IMG/VR virus record: IMGVR_UViG_3300008262_000197
Span: 1-32,122 of that record
Source of the DNA: a virus
Direction: 5' to 3' (one strand)
Length of the DNA: 32,122 nucleotides
A model generated the notes under the pieces. The model worked only from the letters and a program-made list of their open reading frames with translations. It was not told the origin of the DNA and did no database searches. The translations under genes and the position numbers were made by a program. Of the stretch, positions 1-6,252 are shown piece after piece. The stretch's first letter is position 1. Every line of letters begins with the position of its first letter.

Positions 1-165
1 GTTAAGGATACTACTGTACAACCCCTCTACCAAGTAGGGAATTCCATTGACTGCGATCCGAGATCCAGCTTTAAGGGCACACTAACAACGCCGGTGCGGG
101 CTTATTTGGCAGTTTGTTGCCTAGATTTATTGAGCCTATCTGTGCCTCGCGGCAGTGTGTGTTTG
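1..165. other. Left-edge stretch without a supported gene
   Basis: This stretch lies beyond the 3' end of the GIY-YIG gene. By eye it is richer in G and C than the flanking genes. It contains several short hairpin-capable segments: a CTAC/GTAG stem near 27-42, and a TGCC/GGCA stem at 143-154 which on the minus strand would close on a GCGA tetraloop. None is followed by a run of T, so I do not call a terminator. I find no tRNA T-loop. One plus-strand frame stays open from base 1 to a stop at 193-195, but its translation is not convincing. Confidence 0.3.
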
Positions 166-600
166 TTATGTTTTAGGTTTTTTGAGGATGTGTGAGCCGT
201 GAACTCGAACCTGTATGTGACCGTTGTACCAGTCAGCGGATTCTAGAACTTTGTGTTTGAATTGTTCTCTTGCCTCGATGTAGCTGCACTCTGATTTGTT
301 TTTGCAGTAGAATAGTATTTCTCTGGTGAAGTTTTCTTTGCCTAATGACTCAACGTCCGCTGTTAGCGCATCGCTAGAACCATAATAGTCCTTCCAGTCG
401 CTTTCAATTTTGCCTCTAATCTTCTTTTTCTTCTTTTTGCCGTTCTTTAACGTTACCGTCTTGTAGGTCGTTTTTGCAAACTTGGCTAGTTTTTTGCCTA
501 TATACTTGCGCCCAGAGACAACATTGGTAATAAGATATACGAACCCGATGTAATCTTCGGAGATTTCAATAACTTCTTTCTTCTTATAGTACCATGTCAT
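166..600 (-). CDS. GIY-YIG family endonuclease, stand-alone
   Basis: This 144-residue protein shows the GIY-YIG nuclease core. The first strand is GFVYLITN (residues 18-25), followed by KYIGKK (about 32-37), which is the YIG half of the motif. An EAREQ stretch near 108-112 is a good candidate for the metal-binding glutamate helix. The family makes single-strand or double-strand DNA cuts. No separate DNA-binding domain of the NUMOD or zinc-finger type is visible, so it is a catalytic domain with little else. The middle carries a lysine run, GKKKKKKIRGK, which could contact DNA. Its ATG overlaps the TGA of the preceding gene by one base (TGATG), so it is probably translated by re-initiation. 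Sitting last in the gp47-gp46 operon, it could be a homing-type relic or a nuclease serving phage recombination; the sequence does not decide between these. Confidence 0.85.
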   Translation of the reverse strand: MTWYYKKKEVIEISEDYIGFVYLITNVVSGRKYIGKKLAKFAKTTYKTVTLKNGKKKKKKIRGKIESDWKDYYGSSDALTADVESLGKENFTREILFYCKNKSECSYIEAREQFKHKVLESADWYNGHIQVRVHGSHILKKPKT

Positions 601-830
601 CAGGTACTTATTTTCTTGGGCCTTCCTATCATGCCTTTTCTGGCTTGTTTACGTTCGTCTCTTTTTGCCTGTATTTCCACTCGCCTAGTGCTTGCTTCGT
701 TGCGTATCTCACTCAGCCAATATCGTGCCTTAATGCCTGCTTCGTCGGAGCCTTTGTACTCAAATCGATCCTGCCACTTAAAATATTCCTGAAAAGCAGC
801 AATCATTTTATCGTGGCTTTCTGAACTCAA
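600..830 (-). CDS. Small basic protein of unknown function
   Basis: This 76-residue protein follows gp46. It probably starts at TTG (830-828), since a GGAG lies eight bases upstream and the TTGA overlaps the gp46 stop. An in-frame ATG at residue 9 is the alternative start. The first half is aromatic and acidic (AFQEYFKWQDRFEYKG). The second half is a charged, probably helical segment with many arginines and lysines, ending in RKGMIGRPKK, which resembles a basic nucleic-acid contact tail. I recall similar short proteins beside gp46 in T4-like marine phages, but I know no assigned function. Its place between a recombination ATPase and a nuclease suggests DNA binding or an accessory role in recombination; that is inference only. 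Confidence 0.75.
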   Translation of the reverse strand: MSSESHDKMIAAFQEYFKWQDRFEYKGSDEAGIKARYWLSEIRNEASTRRVEIQAKRDERKQARKGMIGRPKKIST

Positions 831-2605
831 GCAACAATCTCCACATCGTTTGAATAGCTGGTAAATCCGTTTTCTTTAATCACCTTGAGCACATGATTAA
901 CACGACTGGCTAAATCATCTCTATGTGAAATCAAGAATACATTCTTGTTGCGTTCACGGGTCATCTTTTTAAGTACTGCAATACTTGATTCAACTCCGCT
1001 GGCATCCATACCGCTATCTACTAATTCGTCAATGAACAGTAGATTAATTGCTTGATATAAGTTTTCCCATACATCACGGAACGCCCAACTTAGACTTAGA
1101 ATTAATCGATTGCGTTCGCCACGACTTAGATTGTCAAAGTCTAGATCCTGTCCTAGTTGTGTTATAATAACAGTTAGGTCGTTTTGAAATTCTACTAGAT
1201 GCGGCAGACCAATCTTATCTAGATAATAGGTCAGTCGTTGATTTAGATAGGCAAGATTTTGATCAATAATCCGCTTACGGATAAAACTGTCTTTATTTGT
1301 CAGCAACTTGTGTAAAAACTCTTGATGATCTTTTACACGCACCAGTTTGTTCACACTTTCATAGTCTAATTCTTGTACAGCGGTGTTGCGTAATTCTTCA
1401 ATTTGCTCAATATAAGGATTATCTTCCGAAACTTTGATTTCTAAATCACGCTCTAGGCCGCTCAGAGTGTTCTTGTGATTGAGCGCCTGTTCTAGATTGT
1501 CATAGATAACTGTGGGGCATTGACTCAATTCACCAACTAGGCTAAGTGCTTCGTTGAGTTCGCTAAGTTCTTCGCTGTGAGTTTTTAAGTGTCCTTGGCT
1601 TTCTTCAATCTGCTTGCTTTTAGCAGACATCATTTCATCATGTTTGGTGTCATGCAGGTCTTGACCGCAACTATGACACTTGTGATCTGCAAGAGTTATT
1701 AGCTCTCTTTCTAGCTTTTCCAGCGTTCGCTGTTCTCTTTCTAGTGTACTAGTTTGCTTGGCAATAAGAACAGTGAGACTATCACGTTCTTTTTTACTTT
1801 TGTTCCACTCTACTAGAGCACGTTGGTTGGCAATTTCTTCATCAATCTCAATATCCAACAGTTTTTCGATTGCCTTGGTTAAATTAGCAAGAGCAGTTTC
1901 GTGTTGTTCTTCCCACAGACGTTGTTTGCGCTCAAGAGCTTCGATGCTCTGTTGAATACGTTCATTACTGGCTTTGATAGTTTCAAGTTTTATATTTTCT
2001 GTAGAAATACTATCTTTGCTCTGCCTGATCTGTTCTTTAAGTGCTTCTGCCTTTTCACTTAATTGTGTAATACCCAACAGTTGTTCAATGATAGAACGTT
2101 GATCCGCAGCCTTCATAGAAAGAAACGGTTCTGTATAAGTGTTTAAGGCCACAAGATGCTTGAACATGTCATGAGTCATGCCAAATACATCTTCAATATC
2201 TTTTTGTGTTTCTCTTGAATCTCCTTGACTTTCGTCTTGATCCGGGTTTTCTTGTTCCTGACCGTTAACAGTGAATTTTAAAATGTTGGGCTTACGACCA
2301 CGTTCAATATGATAGTCGATACCGTCCTTTTCAAAACTAACTGTACACAGCATTCCTTTGTTGTTGATCTTGTTAACAAGATTATCTTTCTTGATATTGG
2401 TTAACGCAGTACCAAAGATTGCATAGCTAAGGCCATTGATAATAGTGGTTTTGCCTGTGCCATTGCGGGCGCCGCTGTCATCACCGCCTAGGTCTAGATT
2501 TTCTCCTAGCACTAGAGTTAGTTGTCCTTTATCAAAGTTGATGGCCTGGGTCTGTGCGCCCACGCTCATAAAGTTTCTAACTGTTAGGTCTTTAATTTTA
2601 ATCAT
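827..2605 (-). CDS. 46: Recombination endonuclease ATPase subunit (gp46, Rad50/SbcC type)
   Basis: This 592-residue protein is the phage Rad50/SbcC homologue. With gp47 it forms the nuclease complex that resects DNA ends for recombination-dependent replication and degrades host DNA. Visible parts are: an N-terminal P-loop, GARNGTGKTT (residues 45-54); a long coiled-coil region on both sides of a zinc hook, CHSCGQ (about 309-314); the ABC signature LSRGE (493-497); Walker B LLFIDE (522-527); and a switch histidine in SHR (560-562). All elements needed for ATPase activity are present. T4 gp46 is about 560 residues, so the length is normal. The ATG overlaps the gp47 stop as ATGA, and the 3' end overlaps the next gene, consistent with coupled translation of the complex. 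Confidence 0.96.
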   Translation of the reverse strand: MIKIKDLTVRNFMSVGAQTQAINFDKGQLTLVLGENLDLGGDDSGARNGTGKTTIINGLSYAIFGTALTNIKKDNLVNKINNKGMLCTVSFEKDGIDYHIERGRKPNILKFTVNGQEQENPDQDESQGDSRETQKDIEDVFGMTHDMFKHLVALNTYTEPFLSMKAADQRSIIEQLLGITQLSEKAEALKEQIRQSKDSISTENIKLETIKASNERIQQSIEALERKQRLWEEQHETALANLTKAIEKLLDIEIDEEIANQRALVEWNKSKKERDSLTVLIAKQTSTLEREQRTLEKLERELITLADHKCHSCGQDLHDTKHDEMMSAKSKQIEESQGHLKTHSEELSELNEALSLVGELSQCPTVIYDNLEQALNHKNTLSGLERDLEIKVSEDNPYIEQIEELRNTAVQELDYESVNKLVRVKDHQEFLHKLLTNKDSFIRKRIIDQNLAYLNQRLTYYLDKIGLPHLVEFQNDLTVIITQLGQDLDFDNLSRGERNRLILSLSWAFRDVWENLYQAINLLFIDELVDSGMDASGVESSIAVLKKMTRERNKNVFLISHRDDLASRVNHVLKVIKENGFTSYSNDVEIVA

Positions 2606-3612
2606 AGGTTATTGTAGATCTCCAACAGCAGAGCCTTGTCAAAGGTATCACTGTCGATGGCATTAATTTGATTCATCACAATGGTGTCAACTGATTCGAA
2701 GTTGATATCGATAGGTGTAGACTGTGCATCTACTTCAACTTTTTCAGGAATTAACATAAGCTCACGCAATTTGTATTGCGGCATAAATGTTTCTTTGATA
2801 AAGTTTGCTTCTTCAAAGCTGATAGGCAAATCAATAGTCACCCGGCAATGCATCTTTTCTCTTAGAAGTTCGTCTGGTCGATCAATAATTTGACTCAGTT
2901 TGAAAGTGCGATAAACAGGCTGATCAGACCAAGTGCGAAACTCAGGCTTACCACCCCACTCTAGCATCATCATGCCACGATCGTCGTCTCCAGCATCTGC
3001 ATAGTTGTGAGGAAATGCATTACCGATGTAGTGTATATTTCTGTTGTTTTGTCGTTTATGAAAGTGCCCAGTGAACACATATTCTTGATTGGCAAAGTGT
3101 CCTGATTGAATAGTTCCGTGATCCGGCATCTGCACCATGGCGTTCATGTAGAAACTAGGCAGTTCCAAGTGACCAAACAGATACCGACTCCGGATGTCCG
3201 GAATAGTTTTCCACTCGTCACCTACTAACCAAGGCATAATAGTTACATCGCCTTCAGTAAGCCGTTCTCTAACAGGAATAATATTTGGGAACAGACGCAT
3301 GAATTCAACGGAGTTGATTTCACGCTTGTCTTTGTAAAACAGGTCGTGATTGCCTAGAATGAAATAGACTTTTTCAAATGATTGGCTCAACTTCTCTAGA
3401 TTAGAAACTGTATAGTTCATAGTAGACACATCAGTGGTGTTTCTATTATGATGCCAATCGCCGAGAAAAATTGCTGTCTCGCAATTTTCTTGTTTGGCAG
3501 TTTCACAAAACCACGAGACGAAATCTTCACAATCTTGATTGTGTGTTCTACTACCGGATTTTAATCCGAAGTGGATATCAGTGAAGCAGGCTACTTTTTT
3601 GAATAATGACAT
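2602..3612 (-). CDS. 47: Recombination endonuclease subunit (gp47, Mre11/SbcD type)
   Basis: This 336-residue calcineurin-like phosphoesterase is the nuclease partner of gp46. The metal-binding motifs of the Mre11 family are all visible in order: FTDIHFG (Asp12, His14), GDWHH (Asp52, His54), GNHD (87-90), a GH pair at 147-148, and GHFH (182-185). The expected active site is therefore complete. The length matches T4 gp47 (about 340). It starts at an ATG preceded by AAGGAG five bases upstream, the strongest ribosome binding site seen on the minus strand, and it is the first gene of the gp47-gp46-small protein-GIY-YIG set. A 41-base gap separates it from the gp55-like gene upstream. Confidence 0.96.
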   Translation of the reverse strand: MSLFKKVACFTDIHFGLKSGSRTHNQDCEDFVSWFCETAKQENCETAIFLGDWHHNRNTTDVSTMNYTVSNLEKLSQSFEKVYFILGNHDLFYKDKREINSVEFMRLFPNIIPVRERLTEGDVTIMPWLVGDEWKTIPDIRSRYLFGHLELPSFYMNAMVQMPDHGTIQSGHFANQEYVFTGHFHKRQNNRNIHYIGNAFPHNYADAGDDDRGMMMLEWGGKPEFRTWSDQPVYRTFKLSQIIDRPDELLREKMHCRVTIDLPISFEEANFIKETFMPQYKLRELMLIPEKVEVDAQSTPIDINFESVDTIVMNQINAIDSDTFDKALLLEIYNNL

Positions 3613-3617
3613 AGAAT

Positions 3618-3623
3618 CTCCTT
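3618..3623 (-). promoter_or_regulatory. Strong Shine-Dalgarno of gp47
   Basis: AAGGAG on the minus strand ends five bases before the gp47 ATG. The genes after it have no such site, or have it inside the preceding gene, so this site probably loads ribosomes for the whole coupled operon. Confidence 0.75.
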
Positions 3624-3653
3624 AGTTATTGTAACACGTTTACAACCACTAGG

Positions 3654-4520
3654 TCAATCCCAATCACTACCACCATCTACCGGAGCAGTGCTAACGGGTC
3701 CATATCCACCACCCGGCTTGCCCGATGCATTCTGCCTTGTCCATGATGGATTCATGCCATTTATTTCTAAAATATCATCACGGATATTTTGATTGCGTTT
3801 TTCAATGTTAATGATACGTACAAAACTATTTGTCACAGCAGCAGTGTAGTAGGCAAACGGATTGTCTGATTTTGATTCATCAAATTGTAAACCGATCTGT
3901 GTGAGTTGGAGGATAGCCTGTCCCCGCATTTCATCATTGTAGGTGTAACCACGGACGTTGCCTCTAGTTGCATATCGCTCGCACAATTTTAAAAACATAC
4001 GAGCTAGGTTGTCTGTCATTTTGCCATGTTCTTTGTTAAACTCGCCTGTTACAAAATCACCTTTCCAATGACTTTTACCTACCAGTATTAGATTGTCGTT
4101 TTCGTCAAACTTCCAGTGTTGAAAAGGAGGAAAGTTCACCTTCTCATGACTGTCTGCGGTATTCTTTAGAGTCTTTTTTCTTCCTGGTGCCAGCGGCACA
4201 TGTTCAAAGGTCATGACTCTAAACACCACATCAGTTTTTGCTATCTTTTTATAATCAACTTCATAGTCCTTTGCAGGAAATTTCTTTCCACCTGACTGTG
4301 CAAGTTCATGAGCTTTTTTACCCATTTTAGTTGCGCGATTCCGCTTGGCATCGGCAATTGTTCTAATATTAATCTTAGACAAATTTGGAATGATTAGATC
4401 GTAATCTCCATATGCAGGATCCGTATAGGTGCAATAGGTATTCTTGCTGAGATGTATTTCTTTTAGTAGATCCTTGTTGGTAAGATACTTGATCTTAGGA
4501 GGCTGCGTAATTATAGTCAT
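3654..4520 (-). CDS. 55: Late-transcription sigma factor, gp55-like, with a large insertion
   Basis: This 288-residue protein resembles T4 gp55, the sigma-like factor that directs host RNA polymerase to TATAAATA late promoters. The N-terminus YLTNKDLLKEI (12-22) matches the start of T4 gp55. Residues 167-250 match its sigma region 2 part: NLARMF, GYTYNDEMRGQAI, then FDESKSDNPFAYYT and a NSFVRIINIEKR helix. Between them lies an extra lysine-rich stretch of roughly 100 residues (about 40-150) that T4 gp55 (185 residues) lacks. The C-terminus is Gly-rich and ends in DWD, without the hydrophobic sliding-clamp tail of T4 gp55. A GGAG at 4533-4536 precedes the ATG, though 12 bases away. The gene lies next to, and divergent from, the late structural genes it would activate. 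Confidence 0.85.
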   Translation of the reverse strand: MTIITQPPKIKYLTNKDLLKEIHLSKNTYCTYTDPAYGDYDLIIPNLSKINIRTIADAKRNRATKMGKKAHELAQSGGKKFPAKDYEVDYKKIAKTDVVFRVMTFEHVPLAPGRKKTLKNTADSHEKVNFPPFQHWKFDENDNLILVGKSHWKGDFVTGEFNKEHGKMTDNLARMFLKLCERYATRGNVRGYTYNDEMRGQAILQLTQIGLQFDESKSDNPFAYYTAAVTNSFVRIINIEKRNQNIRDDILEINGMNPSWTRQNASGKPGGGYGPVSTAPVDGGSDWD

Positions 4521-4567
4521 TGTTTTAGAATTCTCCGGTTATTAATATAATAGCACATTTTGTCAAC

Positions 4568-4575
4568 AATAAATA
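4568..4575 (+). promoter_or_regulatory. Candidate T4-type late promoter for the baseplate operon
   Basis: AATAAATA matches the T4 late -10 element TATAAATA at seven of eight positions. It lies in the spacer between the divergent sigma gene and the structural operon. By T4 spacing, transcription would start near 4581, giving a leader of about 23 bases that contains an AAGGA at 4587-4591. By eye the exact octamer occurs on the plus strand only here and at 27700, both at gene boundaries. Confidence 0.5.
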
Positions 4576-4603
4576 GTCTATATGACAAGGAAATTTGCTC
4601 AAA

Positions 4604-5950
4604 ATGGCACGTAACTCTTATCCTGAAACTCCAGCACAAGAAGCTGCACGAATCAACAAGGCCAGCGGCGATCCTGAAGGTATCACGGCAGAACAGGTTG
4701 CCAACAACAGGGGCATTAATGAAAGATTGACAGCAGCGTTTGGTGGCGGTGGATCAACCCCATCAGCAGGTCCCGGCAATCCTTTTGCAAAACTGGTTGC
4801 AGGAGTTTCAAAACAGACTGAAACAATAGCTGCAGATGCAGCCGCCGCCGCCAATGCGTCGGTAGAAAATTTTGCTTCACTGAAATCAGAGCTTAGTGCC
4901 AAGGTTGGCCGTTTAAGCGGAGAAATAGGTACTGGACTTAACGGATTTACGGCCGCGGCCGGAAATCTTGCCAATGATGCCCAAGGAGCATTGGGCGGAG
5001 TCACAGGAGCCATGGGCGGTATCAGCAACACAGTACAAAGCCTTGCGTCGAATGCCACAGGTGTTGGGAGTGCTCTACAAGGTCTAGCTTCCAATGCCAC
5101 TAGTGCAATTTCAGGAGCCGCTGCGTCACTCGGCGGTGTCGCCGGTGGACTCAGCAATGCTGGCGCTGCGATCGGGGCAAGTCTTGACAAATTAGGATTG
5201 GCCAGTGGCGGCCTTGGTGGAGGTATTGCTTCATTAGCTAAGTCGGTTTCATCGGCTGCGGGTATGGTAAACAATTTATTAAGTATGGTCCGAGGAAAGA
5301 ACTTGCCTAGTGGTGCAGAATTATTTAGTCAGCAGGGTACGTTTGTAAAGTTAGAACCGGGTTCCGCCAATGACTGGAGAGTAAAAATCAATGCCAATTT
5401 TGGACTGTTTGGCACAGCATTCTCAAGACTGTCATCCACCGGAGGATTCACCTGGCCCTATCTTCCGCAGATCACAGTTTCTTCCAAGGCCAATTATTCT
5501 CAAATAGATCCAGTACACAGTAACCAACCGTTTTATGCCTATAAGAATAGTCAAATTGACGACATACAAATTTCTGGAGAGTTTTCTGTAGAAAATGAAC
5601 TTGATGCAGAATATTGGATTCAAGCTACTACCTTTTTAAAAACTGCTACTCGAATGTTTTTTGGCTCGGGACCCAATGTGGGTAATCCACCTATAATTTG
5701 TAATCTTACAGGTTACGGAGCCAGAGTATTTGCAGGAGTCCCGGTAATAATTAAAAATTTCTCTGTGGATTTTAAAGACGACACAGCCTATATCAAACAT
5801 GCGTTGAATGGTGCTGCTCCAACATGGGTACCGGTGATGAGCACGATTTCAGTGACCGTGGCTCCTATCTATAACAGAACAAGACTAAGGCAGTTTAATC
5901 TAGCAGAATACGCCAAAGGCAACATTGTGGCTGGTCAGGGATTTGTATAA
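4604..5950 (+). CDS. Baseplate tail-tube-cap-like protein (gp48/gp54 type)
   Basis: This protein has 448 residues from the ATG. A TTG nine bases upstream in frame (4595) would add three residues, but its Shine-Dalgarno spacing is very short, so I prefer the ATG. The C-terminal 200 residues (from about 247) resemble the T4-like tail tube cap proteins: ISGEFSVENELDAEYWI, then TFLKTATRMFFG, a GYGARVFAGVPV stretch and a final TISVTVAPIYNR strand. In T4, gp48 and gp54 cap the hub and start tube polymerisation. I cannot choose between the two names. The N-terminal half (about 60-230) is an Ala/Gly/Ser-rich, probably helical region with degenerate repeats such as LASNAT. It is first in the baseplate operon, directly before gp53. 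Confidence 0.7.
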   Translation: MARNSYPETPAQEAARINKASGDPEGITAEQVANNRGINERLTAAFGGGGSTPSAGPGNPFAKLVAGVSKQTETIAADAAAAANASVENFASLKSELSAKVGRLSGEIGTGLNGFTAAAGNLANDAQGALGGVTGAMGGISNTVQSLASNATGVGSALQGLASNATSAISGAAASLGGVAGGLSNAGAAIGASLDKLGLASGGLGGGIASLAKSVSSAAGMVNNLLSMVRGKNLPSGAELFSQQGTFVKLEPGSANDWRVKINANFGLFGTAFSRLSSTGGFTWPYLPQITVSSKANYSQIDPVHSNQPFYAYKNSQIDDIQISGEFSVENELDAEYWIQATTFLKTATRMFFGSGPNVGNPPIICNLTGYGARVFAGVPVIIKNFSVDFKDDTAYIKHALNGAAPTWVPVMSTISVTVAPIYNRTRLRQFNLAEYAKGNIVAGQGFV

Positions 5951-5951
5951 C

Positions 5952-6251
5952 ATGGCATCATATAAAAAAACATCTCCTTACTACAACACTGTGGCAAATA
6001 ATTCTTATCTAGAATTATTGACTATACGACCGGTACCGGCCGAAGCAGACGATTTTGCCTATACCATAGAAACACAATACAAACATAGACCAGATTTACT
6101 AGCCTTTGACCTTTACGGAAATCCCAATCTGTGGTGGGTATTTGTGCAACGAAATATGGAAATTCTCAAAGATCCTATATACGATTTTGCTCCGGGCACA
6201 GTGATATATTGTCCTAAAAAAACCAATATAGAACGATTCATAGGAATATAA
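5952..6251 (+). CDS. 53: Baseplate wedge protein gp53
   Basis: This 99-residue protein starts at the ATG one base after the stop of the preceding gene. A longer in-frame reading from a TTG at 5925 would overlap that gene and is not needed. It matches the conserved part of gp53: an N-terminal aromatic segment, then ALDLYGNP-like AFDLYGNPNLWWVFVQRN (residues 54-71), comparable with the IYGNPQLYWVLL of T4 gp53. In T4, gp53 joins neighbouring wedges around the hub. T4 gp53 has 196 residues, so this is a half-length form. It ends cleanly without sign of a frameshift, and a CAGGGA lies about ten bases before the start. Confidence 0.85.
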   Translation: MASYKKTSPYYNTVANNSYLELLTIRPVPAEADDFAYTIETQYKHRPDLLAFDLYGNPNLWWVFVQRNMEILKDPIYDFAPGTVIYCPKKTNIERFIGI

Positions 6252-6252
6252 T

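Noticed and set aside
143-154. Hairpin TGCC-GCGA-GGCA after the nuclease gene as a terminator
   Set aside because: The stem has only four pairs and no T-run follows on the minus strand.
1-195. Open plus-strand frame entering from the left edge and ending at a TGA at 193-195
   Set aside because: It is only 64 codons in a G+C-richer stretch, its second half is Cys/Leu-rich and unlike a normal protein, and it overlaps the nuclease gene on the other strand. Chance is likely enough.
4561-4566. Perfect TTGACA on the minus strand upstream of the gp55-like gene
   Set aside because: At a 15-18 base spacing there is no good -10 element, and the start it implies (near 4530) would leave the GGAG at 4533-4536 outside the transcript.
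4618-5274. 218-codon minus-strand frame opposite the tail-tube-cap-like gene
   Set aside because: It mirrors the Ala/Gly-rich coding region, giving a Pro/Ala/Leu-rich product with no family resemblance. It is a shadow frame.
5925-5951. Longer gp53 starting at a TTG inside the preceding gene
   Set aside because: The ATG at 5952 sits directly after the upstream stop with a CAGGGA before it, and the extra nine residues do not resemble gp53.
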